This document shows, piece by piece, positions 56,569 through 64,000 of a stretch of DNA of 64,000 nt. A program made the position numbers and the translations under genes. Location: NCBI RefSeq assembly GCF_001425445.1, contig NZ_LMQU01000009.1, positions 203,817 through 267,816 of the forward strand, in the 5' to 3' direction. The stretch comes from Devosia sp. Leaf420 (GTDB taxonomy: Bacteria > Pseudomonadota > Alphaproteobacteria > Rhizobiales > Devosiaceae). Below the pieces are notes generated by a model that saw nothing but the letters and a program-made list of their open reading frames with translations, had not been told where the DNA came from and made no database searches. Numbering within the stretch: position 1 is the first letter of the stretch; the number at the start of each line of letters is the position of its first letter.

Positions 56569-57636
56569 ATGTCTGGATTGGATGATGTCATTGCCGCTGA
56601 GACGACGCTTTCAGAGGTCGACGGGCTGAATGGCCGCCTGGTAATTTGCGGATATACCCTGGAGGAGCTGGCTGGGCACAAGTCATGGGAGGACGTGCTG
56701 GGTTTGCTTGGCGGCGACCTGCTGCCGGGCGCGACACTGAAATCCAAACTGGGCATGGCGCGGTTGCGCGCCTTTGCGGAGGTGGCCTGGATCGATGATG
56801 GCATCCTGGCGCTGTCGATCACCGAGGGGCTACGTGCGCTGATGGCGCGGCTGCCGGATGGCGAGGATGCGGCAACGGCGCTGCTCTTGGCGGCGGCGCC
56901 TGCCGTGTTCGTGCCAGCTTTAGTGCGGCGCAAAGCGGGGAGGGCGGCGATTGCGCCGAACCCGGAATTTGGTCATGCTGCCGATATGCTGGCCATGCTC
57001 AATGGTGCGGCGCCGAGCAAGGAGGCCGCCGCGGCGCTCGATGCCTATCTCGTGACCGTTTCGGATCATGGGCTCAATGCCTCGACCTTTGCGGCGCGGG
57101 TCGTCGCTTCGACGCGGGCGGGCTACACGTCGGCGGTCTTGGCGGCGCTCGGCGCGCTTAAAGGGCCGCTGCATGGCGGGGCGCCGGGGCCGGTGCTCGA
57201 CATGCTTGATGCTGTGGGAACACCTGGCAATGCAGAGGCTTGGCTCTCAGCCGAACTGACGCGCGGCGAACGGTTGATGGGTTTTGGTCACCGGATCTAT
57301 CGTGTGCGCGATCCCCGCGCAGATGCGCTCAAGGCCGCATTGGCGCGGTTGGGCGCAGCGGGCGGGATGGATGCCGGGCGGCTGGCGCTGGCCGAAGCGG
57401 TGGAGCGCGAGGCGTTGAAGCTGCTCAAGGCCAGGAAGCCCGATCGCGTGCTCGAAACCAATGTCGAGTTTTTCACGGCGTTGCTGCTCGAAGCACTGGG
57501 CTTTCCGCGCGAGGCGTTTACGGGCGTCTTCGCTGCTGGTCGTGTCGGCGGCTGGCTCGCCCATGGCCATGAGCAGGTGGAGAAGGGACGCTTGATCCGG
57601 CCGCAGTCGCGCTATGTCGGGCCCAAGGCGGCTTAG
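56569..57636 (+). CDS. Citrate synthase family protein
   Basis: Enzyme-like protein of 355 residues with the small and large citrate synthase domains but a short N terminus. GPLHGGAPGPVL and GFGHRIYRVRDPRAD carry the two catalytic histidines; the catalytic Asp position reads Glu (ETNVEFFTALL), as in some divergent citrate synthases. It could use another acyl-CoA or act with the HTH-fused paralogue as a heteromer. AAGGAG precedes the ATG at 56569. Its end overlaps the dioxygenase gene. Confidence 0.88.
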   Translation: MSGLDDVIAAETTLSEVDGLNGRLVICGYTLEELAGHKSWEDVLGLLGGDLLPGATLKSKLGMARLRAFAEVAWIDDGILALSITEGLRALMARLPDGEDAATALLLAAAPAVFVPALVRRKAGRAAIAPNPEFGHAADMLAMLNGAAPSKEAAAALDAYLVTVSDHGLNASTFAARVVASTRAGYTSAVLAALGALKGPLHGGAPGPVLDMLDAVGTPGNAEAWLSAELTRGERLMGFGHRIYRVRDPRADALKAALARLGAAGGMDAGRLALAEAVEREALKLLKARKPDRVLETNVEFFTALLLEALGFPREAFTGVFAAGRVGGWLAHGHEQVEKGRLIRPQSRYVGPKAA

Positions 57637-59171
57637 GCTGAAAGCCAATTCCCAAACGCTGGCGCGTCCTCGTCACTGAGGTCGTGGCCCGCGGCGATAA
57701 GGCGAACCTCGACAGTTGCGCCATTGTTACGAAGCGCGTCAGCGAGTCTTTCGCCCTGAGGGCGGAAGGCATCGGTCTCGCCGAGGAGAATGAGGACGCT
57801 GGTGCCGGTGAGGTCGGTCTCCGGCACCGCGTCCAGCACCATGACGGGGCGGATCAGGACGGCGCGACGGACGACGCCGGGATGGAGAAAGAGGGCGGCG
57901 CCGAGGAGATTGGCGCCGTTGGAATAGCCAAGGGCCACGGTCTTTTCCGGCTCGAGGCGATAGGTGCTGCGGATTTCTTGGAAGAAGGCATCGAGGGCGC
58001 GGGATTCGAAACGGATATCCTTCTGGTCAAAGATCGAGGGGCCAAAGCTGCGGAACCAGCGCTGCACGCCGCTTTCGGTCGAGCGACCACGGAGGCCGAG
58101 GAGAGTCGCCTTCGGCGCGGCCCGGTGCGCGAGCGGCATGAGGTCGGTTTCGTCGCCCCCGGTGCCATGGAGGAGAGCGATGGTGGTGCCGTCTGCATCC
58201 TCGGGCGTGAAGAAACGGTGCTTGTAGATGAGGTCGCGATAAACGGTGCGCTCTTCGCCGGGCAGGCCGAACTGCGGCAGCATGACTTCCATCGCTTCTG
58301 GATCGGGCGTGTTGGGCGGCATGAAGAGCGTGTGGCCGAGTTTTTCGAGCGTTTCGTCGAGCGTGAAGCCGGGTCCGTCGCTGGCCATTTCGATCAGAAC
58401 ATTGCCGGGCTCGCGGACGTAGAGCGAAGTGAAATATTGCCGGTCGTGGAAATTGGTCAGGCTCGAATTGAGTTTTTGCAATTCGGTCGCGGTGGCTTCG
58501 ACTGCTGCAGCGTCGCTGGCGCGGAGAGCGACGTGGTCGGCGGTGCCGGTGCCCGGTGCGCCAGGCCAGAAGCCGGCGGCGTCGCGGATGTCGAGGACAT
58601 CGCCCACGTCAGAGACGAGGCGCTGGATCGGGCCTTCGACGGGGCCGGAGCGGAAGCCGAAATGGCGGGTGAGGAAGGCCGTGGTTTCTTCCTGCACTTC
58701 GGAGAGGAGCGTCACCCCGCGTATGCGGCGGATGGCGTGTTCGGCGGGGATATCGGTTGCAGGCATGGTCAGTGCGGGCAGATTGGCGCTGACGAGTTTG
58801 ACGATGACGCCATCGGGATCGCGAAGACGGAGGACGGTCTCGCCGAATTCCTGGCTTGTCCCGTCGACCTTGACCTGATGGGTAAGGGCGCGTTCGAGCC
58901 AATAGCCGATCGAACCGGGGGCGATGGCGAGCGCGAGTTCGCTGACCTGGCCGGCGCCGGCCTGGCCCGTTGAGCCGCCCTGCCAGACGAGGAAGGTGAT
59001 GAGCGAGCCGGGGCTGGCGGCATAGTCGCCATAAAACAGATGAAGCTGGCGCGCGTCTTCATAGCCGCCGGTGCGCTTGACGAGGCGGAGGCCGAGGAAG
59101 CCGACATAGAAGTCGACATTGGCCTGGACGTCGCCAGTGATCAGGGTGACGTGGTGAATACCTGAGGTCAT
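57633..59171 (-). CDS. Ring-cleaving dioxygenase (VOC) fused to alpha/beta-hydrolase (MhqO-MhqD-like)
   Basis: Protein of 512 residues. The N-terminal 310 residues are two VOC modules of an extradiol dioxygenase with metal ligands in GIHHVTLITG, ADHVALRAS and NVLIEMASDG (His, His, Glu). The C-terminal 200 residues are a phospholipase/carboxylesterase-type hydrolase with nucleophile GYSNGANLL, Asp in LGETDAF and His in AGHDLS. In Bacillus, MhqO and MhqD are separate proteins of hydroquinone/quinone resistance; here they are one. Four-base overlap (ATGA) with the phosphoesterase gene upstream. Confidence 0.85.
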   Translation of the reverse strand: MTSGIHHVTLITGDVQANVDFYVGFLGLRLVKRTGGYEDARQLHLFYGDYAASPGSLITFLVWQGGSTGQAGAGQVSELALAIAPGSIGYWLERALTHQVKVDGTSQEFGETVLRLRDPDGVIVKLVSANLPALTMPATDIPAEHAIRRIRGVTLLSEVQEETTAFLTRHFGFRSGPVEGPIQRLVSDVGDVLDIRDAAGFWPGAPGTGTADHVALRASDAAAVEATATELQKLNSSLTNFHDRQYFTSLYVREPGNVLIEMASDGPGFTLDETLEKLGHTLFMPPNTPDPEAMEVMLPQFGLPGEERTVYRDLIYKHRFFTPEDADGTTIALLHGTGGDETDLMPLAHRAAPKATLLGLRGRSTESGVQRWFRSFGPSIFDQKDIRFESRALDAFFQEIRSTYRLEPEKTVALGYSNGANLLGAALFLHPGVVRRAVLIRPVMVLDAVPETDLTGTSVLILLGETDAFRPQGERLADALRNNGATVEVRLIAAGHDLSDEDAPAFGNWLSA

Positions 59172-59674
59172 GTCTTTGCCTTGCGGCGCGGCCGCGCGAT
59201 GACGTCTTCGATACTCTGCGGACGGAGGTCCTGCGCGTCGACGCCGACATCGAACTGGCGCGGGATAGGCGTCAGCTTGCCATGGGAATGGCCGTGGAGA
59301 TTGATCGACTTCTTGCCCATCTTGTTCCAGGTGCGGAAGGGATAGTGGCAGATGACGAAGAGCTGCCCGTCGATGGTAAGCTCGACATAATGCTGGATGC
59401 TAGCCCAGCCTTTCGCATCAAGCGTTGTTTGCGGATCGTTGTTGCCGATGATCAGGTGCTTCGTGCCGTTGAGCTGGGCGAGGAGCGCTTCGACCTCTTC
59501 GGTGGTGCCGCGCGCGAAGTCGCCGAGGTGCCAGACCTCGTCATCCGGCGCGACGACGGCATTCCAATTGGCGATCAGCGCTGCGTCATGCTCGGGCATG
59601 TTGGCGAAGGGGCGACGGTCGATGCGGAGGACGCGGGGATCAGCGAAATGATTGTCGCTCGTGAACCAGAGCAT
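59168..59674 (-). CDS. Calcineurin-like metallophosphoesterase
   Basis: Cytoplasmic protein of 168 residues. Metal motifs LWFTSDNHFADPR, VWHLGDFARG, IIGNNDPQ, FVICHYPF and LHGHSHGKL follow the calcineurin-like phosphoesterase order. The N terminus begins at the ATG at 59674, which shares one base with the mutL stop. Its stop overlaps the dioxygenase start by four bases, so the three genes are translationally coupled. Substrate unknown (nucleotides or phosphodiesters possible). Confidence 0.85.
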   Translation of the reverse strand: MLWFTSDNHFADPRVLRIDRRPFANMPEHDAALIANWNAVVAPDDEVWHLGDFARGTTEEVEALLAQLNGTKHLIIGNNDPQTTLDAKGWASIQHYVELTIDGQLFVICHYPFRTWNKMGKKSINLHGHSHGKLTPIPRQFDVGVDAQDLRPQSIEDVIARPRRKAKT

Positions 59675-61494
59675 CAGCGGCTGCGCCCGAAAAGGCGTTC
59701 TATGTCGCCCTTTTTCAGTTCCACATAGGTGGGGCGCCCGTGGATGCACTGGCCGGAATGGGGCGTTGCTTCCATGTCGCGGAGAAGGGCGTTCATTTCG
59801 TCGACGCGGAGGCGGCGGCCGGAGCGCACCGAGCCGTGGCAGGCCATGCGGCCGATAATGGCTTCCATCCGGTCGCTGAGCGCGGCGGTACTGTCCCATT
59901 CGGCGAGGCCATCGGCGAGATCGCCGACAAGCCCGGAAATATCGGTATTGCCGAGGAGGGCCGGCGTCTCGCGCACGGCGATGGCGCGGGGGCCGAAGCG
60001 GTCGAGATAGAGGCCGAAGCGTTCGAGTTCGGGGGCAGCCTCTTCGAGACGGGCACAGTCTTCTTCAGGCAGTTCGACGATGACCGGGATCAGTTGCGCC
60101 TGGCTGGCGACCGGGCCGGAGGCCATCTGGGCCTTGAAGCGCTCATAGACCAGGCGCTCATGGGCGGCGTGCTGATCGACGAGGAGGAGGCCCTTGTCGC
60201 TCTGGGCGATGATGTAATTGTCGAACATCTGCGCGCGGGCGGTGCCGAGGGGATAATCGACCGGTTCGGCGGGTTCGATGACGGTTTCGACGCGGCCGCT
60301 GGGGGCGGTGAAGCCCGAGAGGCGGCCAGGGGCGCGGTCGAGATAGAGCGGGGCGGCCTCGGCGCGATAGCTATAGCTCGTTGCGCGTGGTGCATCGTTG
60401 AAGCCGGTCGCGGGTTCGTAGACCGGAGCGGGAGCCTCGGCCATTTCCGGTGCGGTAAAGGCGCCCAGAATGTCTTCGGCAACGCTTGTGGATGCCTTGA
60501 ACCCTGCGGCGGCCAGCGCCGTGCCGATGGCACGGATGACGGCGCCACGAATGGCGCCTTGATCCTGGAAGCGCAGTTCGGCCTTAGCGGGGTGAACATT
60601 GACGTCGACCGCGCCGGGGTCGACGGCGAGATAGAGCGCGACGACCGGGAAACGATCGCGGAAGACATAATCGGCATAGGCGGCGCGAATGGCGCCGACC
60701 AGCACCTTGTCGCGCACCGAGCGGCCGTTGACGAAGTAGAACTGGGAGAGCGAATTGGCACGCGTATAGGTGGGGAGCCCGGCAAGCCCCGCGACGACGA
60801 CGCCGTGGCGGGCCATGGCGAGGGGCACGGCATTGTCGATGAAATCGCCGCCCATGACTTGGCCGAGGCGGGCGGCGAGGGCGCCTTCGCCTGTGACGGC
60901 CGGCCAGTTTGATGGATTGCGATCGCTGCCCTCGAGGATGAAGTGGATCTCGGGATTGGCCATGGCGAGGCGCTTGACCACATCGGTGATCGCGGCCGTT
61001 TCCGAGCGGGCGCTCTTGAGGAATTTCCGGCGGGCAGGAATGAGCGCGAAGATATCGCGGACTTCGATGACGGTGCCGCGATTCATCGCCTGCGGCACGG
61101 GGCCCGAGCGGCGACCATTATCGACTGTGATGATGAGGCCAGACTCGGCGTCGGCGGGACGCGAGGCGACGGTGAGGCGGGCGACCGAACCGATCGAGGC
61201 GAGGGCTTCGCCGCGAAAGCCAAGGGTGCGGATATCGTCGAGATCGTCGGCCGAGAGTTTGGACGTCGCGTGCCGCTCGACCGAGAGGAGAAGATCGGTC
61301 CGGTCCATGCCGTGGCCGTCATCGGTAATGCGGATGAGATCGATGCCGCCGCCCGCTGTGGCGATGACGATGCGGCGCGCGCCGGCATCGATGGAATTTT
61401 CCACCAGTTCCTTGACGACACTCGCCGGTCGCTCGACCACTTCGCCGGCAGCGATGCGGTTGATCAGGTCTTCTGGAAGCTGGCGAATGGGCAA
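59674..61494 (-). CDS. mutL: DNA mismatch repair protein MutL
   Basis: ATP-binding mismatch-repair matchmaker, 606 residues. N-terminal GHKL ATPase with IAAGEVVERPASVVKELVENSIDAGA, DDGHGM and TLGFRGEALASIGSV; the C-terminal dimerisation/endonuclease-type region follows a divergent linker (about 340-420) and includes QHAAHERLVYE and ACHGSVRSGRRL. The start is TTG at 61494, with AAGGAG eight bases upstream, deciding against 61566. First gene of an operon with a phosphoesterase and a dioxygenase-hydrolase fusion. Confidence 0.95.
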   Translation of the reverse strand: MPIRQLPEDLINRIAAGEVVERPASVVKELVENSIDAGARRIVIATAGGGIDLIRITDDGHGMDRTDLLLSVERHATSKLSADDLDDIRTLGFRGEALASIGSVARLTVASRPADAESGLIITVDNGRRSGPVPQAMNRGTVIEVRDIFALIPARRKFLKSARSETAAITDVVKRLAMANPEIHFILEGSDRNPSNWPAVTGEGALAARLGQVMGGDFIDNAVPLAMARHGVVVAGLAGLPTYTRANSLSQFYFVNGRSVRDKVLVGAIRAAYADYVFRDRFPVVALYLAVDPGAVDVNVHPAKAELRFQDQGAIRGAVIRAIGTALAAAGFKASTSVAEDILGAFTAPEMAEAPAPVYEPATGFNDAPRATSYSYRAEAAPLYLDRAPGRLSGFTAPSGRVETVIEPAEPVDYPLGTARAQMFDNYIIAQSDKGLLLVDQHAAHERLVYERFKAQMASGPVASQAQLIPVIVELPEEDCARLEEAAPELERFGLYLDRFGPRAIAVRETPALLGNTDISGLVGDLADGLAEWDSTAALSDRMEAIIGRMACHGSVRSGRRLRVDEMNALLRDMEATPHSGQCIHGRPTYVELKKGDIERLFGRSR

Positions 61495-61603
61495 GGGCGA
61501 TTCTCCTTGAGGCCAATATAGGGAAAGCCGCGGCACTTTCCGACCCGCATCAGGATTTGTGCCCATTCTTGCTCGGCGACAGCTTGCGGGCTAGTGAAAG
61601 GCC

Positions 61604-62053
61604 ATGATCCCGCCTCTCTCACCCATGGACCTTGCGCTCTCGCTTGCCGAAGAAGCAGCGGCGCATGGCGAAGCGCCTGTAGGGGCAGTGGTGATGGAGG
61701 GGGAGCGAGTACTCGCGACGGCGCGTAACCGGATGCAGGCGCTGCGTGATCCCACGGCCCATGCCGAGATGATGGCGATCCGGGAAGCCCTAGAGGTGCG
61801 GGGCACGGGGCGGCTCGATGGGTGCGATCTCTATGTGACGCTCGAGCCCTGCGCCATGTGTGCGGGCGCTATCGCGCATGCGCGAGTGCGGCGGGTCTAT
61901 TTTGCGGCTGAGGACACCAAGGCTGGGGCTGTCGAGAATGGCATTCGGCTTTTCGAGCAGCAGACTTGCCACCACCGGCCGGAGGTCATCGGCGGGGTGT
62001 CTGCGTCGCGGGCTGAGACGCTGCTGACGGACTTTTTTAAAAAACTTCGCTGA
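61604..62053 (+). CDS. tadA: tRNA-specific adenosine deaminase
   Basis: Converts A34 to inosine in tRNA-Arg(ACG); 149 residues. Zinc-binding deaminase signature HAEMMAIREA and PCAMCAGAIAHARVRRVYF are intact (His, Glu, Cys, Cys). The ATG at 61604 gives the longer form; 61625 is an alternative seven codons downstream. Divergent from mutL by about 110 bases. Close paralogues act on guanine or cytosine, but length and motifs favour TadA. Confidence 0.92.
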   Translation: MIPPLSPMDLALSLAEEAAAHGEAPVGAVVMEGERVLATARNRMQALRDPTAHAEMMAIREALEVRGTGRLDGCDLYVTLEPCAMCAGAIAHARVRRVYFAAEDTKAGAVENGIRLFEQQTCHHRPEVIGGVSASRAETLLTDFFKKLR

Positions 62054-62057
62054 CCGC

Positions 62058-62753
62058 TCAAAACATGCGGTGGCGGACGGCTTCGGCAACCGTGTGGGCG
62101 CGATTCTTGGTGCCGAGCTTTTCCGCGACATTATCGACGTGTTGGTTGACCGTGCGGGCGGAGAGGCCCAGGCGTTCCGCAATCTCGATAGAGGTGAGCC
62201 CTTCGGCACTGAGGCCGATCACCTCGCGCTCGCGTGGCGTCAGCGGCTCGGGCGCGGTCACGATGCCCATGCGCCGATCCCGCCGCACATGGGCGAAGAG
62301 CGTGTAAACGATCATCTGCAAGGCGGCCTTATGCCGCTCGTCGAGCTCGGTATCGCCACAGAAACCGGCGACGCCGACCACTTCATTATTGTGGCTCACC
62401 GGGATCATGGTGAAATCGACGAGATCCATGCGCCGCGCATAGCCCAGTAGCGGATCGTTGGGATCGCCGAAACGATCAAGGCTCATGCGCTGTACCGGTG
62501 AGCGCGCCATGATGCCCTGCAGATAGGATGTCGACTGCCGCAAGCCGCTTGAGAGATAATCTTTCCACCAATCGAGCCGCCGTGAATCGCTATCGAGAAC
62601 ATGGACCACGGCAAGGTGCCGCTCGCCATATTCGACGAGAAACGTGCTGCGAAAGCCGAAGTCGCGCGCCAGCCGTCCGGCGATTTCGACAAAATCGCTG
62701 TCGGTGCGGGCGGCGGCCAAGGCGGTCAAATAGGGTTCGGCAAGAGCGAGCAT
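62058..62753 (-). CDS. LuxR-family transcriptional regulator
   Basis: Regulator of 231 residues: an N-terminal autoinducer-binding-like domain (about 1-160) and a C-terminal LuxR HTH (TPREREVIGLSAEGLTSIEIAERLGLSARTVNQHVDNVAEKLGTKNRAHTVAEAV). The Trp/Tyr of the AHL pocket have candidates in LDWWKDYLSSGL, but the conserved Asp-Pro after it is not evident (RQSTSYLQG), so the ligand may not be an AHL. No LuxI is in the window. The ATG at 62753 follows GGGAAG; a GTG start at 62765 is possible. Confidence 0.82.
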   Translation of the reverse strand: MLALAEPYLTALAAARTDSDFVEIAGRLARDFGFRSTFLVEYGERHLAVVHVLDSDSRRLDWWKDYLSSGLRQSTSYLQGIMARSPVQRMSLDRFGDPNDPLLGYARRMDLVDFTMIPVSHNNEVVGVAGFCGDTELDERHKAALQMIVYTLFAHVRRDRRMGIVTAPEPLTPREREVIGLSAEGLTSIEIAERLGLSARTVNQHVDNVAEKLGTKNRAHTVAEAVRHRMF

Positions 62754-62974
62754 TGCTTCCCACACCAGAGTCTCGTCGAAAATCGATATAACACAGGATG
62801 ATACGATTCTTGGATGGAAATGCCTATTTTACTGACGAGATTTCTCCCATTGGAATAATCCACATGTCAAAATTGCCAATGGCAGATGTCACAGTGGCAT
62901 TCCTGACAATTTTCACGATCGTCCCCAAGCGCTATCATCACGGCACGTTTTGGTCTTGCCCTGGGATCGAAGAG

Positions 62975-63310
62975 ATGTCCGCCCTCGACATCACTCTGGA
63001 CTATCAGGACGCGTGCGATGAGCGCGCCCCTGCACATTTTCGACAGTTGACGCGCGATGAGTTTTCCATCGCGGAAGCGCTGGCAGGTGGCCGGTCTCTG
63101 CCTGAAATCGCGCTCTTGCGAGACGTGTCGATCGACGAATTGACGGCCGACATCGACCGGATCTTCGGCAAGCTCGGTGTAGCGACCCTCGCGCATATGC
63201 TGCTGCTCTTTGCCGAAATGCCGGCCATGCCGCCGCGGGCGGATGTCGTCTATGTCGAGGATCTAGGGATGGCCTATGGGTTCGGCGCGCCATCGCGTCG
63301 GCTTGAATAG
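62975..63310 (+). CDS. Small LuxR-like HTH protein
   Basis: Protein of 111 residues. The part FRQLTRDEFSIAEALAGGRSLPEIALLRDVSIDELTADIDRIFGKLGVATLAHMLLLF follows the LuxR/GerE HTH layout but with acidic substitutions in the recognition helix (DVSIDELTADID), so DNA binding is uncertain. No sensor domain. The ATG at 62975 is one of several; earlier ATGs at 62798 and 62864 would add up to 59 residues. Divergent from the LuxR-family gene, with which it may form a regulatory pair. Confidence 0.55.
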   Translation: MSALDITLDYQDACDERAPAHFRQLTRDEFSIAEALAGGRSLPEIALLRDVSIDELTADIDRIFGKLGVATLAHMLLLFAEMPAMPPRADVVYVEDLGMAYGFGAPSRRLE

Positions 63311-63360
63311 GGTCCCGGAAAAGTTTGGGCCGGGTGTTCGTACAGCACCGGACCTGATTG

Positions 63361-63401
63361 GAGAGGCGTGTCGCGCTAGCGCATTCCCAGGCGCGCCTCT
63401 C
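63361..63401. terminator. Possible bidirectional terminator between convergent genes
   Basis: GAGAGGCG and CGCCTCTC form an eight-base stem across a 25-base loop containing a smaller GCGCTAGCGC hairpin, between the small HTH gene and the patatin-like gene. No strong T-run. Confidence 0.4.
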
Positions 63402-63410
63402 CTCTAGTCT

Positions 63411-64000
63411 TCAGCGCCGCGCGCTCCCGATCGGCTCCACCTTATTCTGGATATAGGCCTCGATCTTGCGGGTCAGAATGTGTTTGAAGCGGTCTTTCTC
63501 CGTTTCCACATGGGTGAGCATTTCCCGCACGCGCCAGAATTCCATGGCGCCGAAGCTGGCCACATGCGGGCGAATATAAATGTCCGGCGGATAGGCGGCC
63601 ATCGAATGCGCGATCAGTGAATGCATCATGATCTGCGCTGAGCCGAACCAGATATCGAGCGGGCGATGGTCGGTCTTGGAAATGCCGGCTGAAGGGTCGC
63701 CATTGACGTCGATGCCGATGAGGAAATCCGTGCCGATATCGGCCTGATCGAGCGGCAGCGGATTGACCACGGCCCCATCGACGAGGATGTGATTGCCGTG
63801 AATCACGGGCTTGAAAATGCTCGGCATGGAGATCGAGCCGGCAATGGCCGGGCGTAGCGGCCCGGAGTTGAACACCACCTGATGCCAGGATTGGAAATCC
63901 GTCGCGACCACATAGAGCGGGATCTTGAGTTCGCTGAACTCATTGGGAAAACTCGGCGGCGTGAAGGCATCGACGATGTGCATCGGATCGAGCTGCATCG
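63411..64000 (-). CDS. Patatin-like phospholipase, C-terminal part (cut by window end)
   Basis: About 196 residues visible; the frame is open to the window edge, and the N-terminal oxyanion hole and GxSxG serine lie outside. The patatin C-terminal block is present: PAIAGSISMPSIFKPV, then the catalytic Asp in LVDGAVVNPLPL. The final part (HILTRKIEAYIQN) is helical. Probable serine esterase/phospholipase of the RssA/patatin family; substrate unknown. Confidence 0.85.
   Translation of the reverse strand, partial: MQLDPMHIVDAFTPPSFPNEFSELKIPLYVVATDFQSWHQVVFNSGPLRPAIAGSISMPSIFKPVIHGNHILVDGAVVNPLPLDQADIGTDFLIGIDVNGDPSAGISKTDHRPLDIWFGSAQIMMHSLIAHSMAAYPPDIYIRPHVASFGAMEFWRVREMLTHVETEKDRFKHILTRKIEAYIQNKVEPIGSARR

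Noticed and set aside
62058..62974. Quorum-sensing luxR-luxI pair
   Set aside because: Only a LuxR-type gene is present; neither neighbour resembles an acyl-homoserine lactone synthase.

Overview
The window is a gene-dense, GC-rich chromosomal segment of an alphaproteobacterium, most likely Hyphomicrobiales and plausibly close to Devosia. The evidence is: (i) a histidine tRNA without an encoded G-1 and with U72/A73, found near a HisRS of the matching alphaproteobacterial type; (ii) hisS-hisZ-hisG with a short-form HisG; (iii) a CIRCE-controlled groESL operon; (iv) a zwf-pgl-edd Entner-Doudoroff operon; (v) a Zur/Znu/AztD zinc cluster. Almost everything is housekeeping or ordinary accessory chromosome. 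I see no transposase, integrase, phage gene or CRISPR array.

Layout. 1-6.5 kb: end of a GH1 beta-glucosidase, a UPF0149 protein, and a leftward peptide ABC-transport operon (binding protein, two permeases, fused double ATPase). 6.6-13 kb: a large PAS/histidine-kinase-like protein that has lost its phosphoacceptor histidine, tRNA-His, a TadG-like von Willebrand protein, an L,D-transpeptidase and small genes. 13.2-16.8 kb: hisS, hisZ, hisG. 16.8-23.4 kb: TauE/SafE transporter, orphan BrnA-like protein, groESL, DUF427, DMT transporter, methyltransferase, small outer-membrane protein. 23.8-31.5 kb: sigma-54 activator divergent from a degenerate EAL membrane protein, HAD hydrolase, ribF, then a LuxR-type regulator divergent from a secreted proline-rich protein and a glycosyltransferase-like gene. 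31.5-38.6 kb: ileS, lspA, a lipoprotein, an rRNA pseudouridine synthase with a very long repetitive tail, and rsmD. 38.6-44.9 kb: zinc homeostasis (GFA protein, zur-znuB-znuC, znuA, aztD, COG0523 GTPase). 44.9-50 kb: small secreted and cytoplasmic proteins, a CDF transporter, cobU and a DUF2161 protein. 50.1-55.2 kb: a sugar-kinase-like gene followed by zwf, pgl and edd. 55.3-57.6 kb: two divergent citrate-synthase-like genes around a perfect palindrome. 57.6-62 kb: mutL, a phosphoesterase and a dioxygenase-esterase fusion in one operon, then tadA. 62-64 kb: a LuxR-type protein, a small HTH protein and the end of a patatin-like phospholipase.

Gene cooperation. The zinc genes share two near-identical 17-bp candidate Zur sites, one between znuC and znuA and one immediately before aztD. 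The Entner-Doudoroff genes convert glucose-6-phosphate to KDPG as one unit. The citrate-synthase-like pair looks self-regulated by the HTH domain fused to one partner. Five intergenic regions carry long CT/GA-rich inverted repeats and two carry a shorter GTCAT-ended palindrome. One CT/GA repeat supplies the stop codon of a gene.

No wholly new defence or mobile system is visible. The most unusual items are the pseudo-histidine-kinase, the MhqO-MhqD-like fusion, the HTH-citrate-synthase pair with its palindrome, and the proline-rich protein/glycosyltransferase pair.
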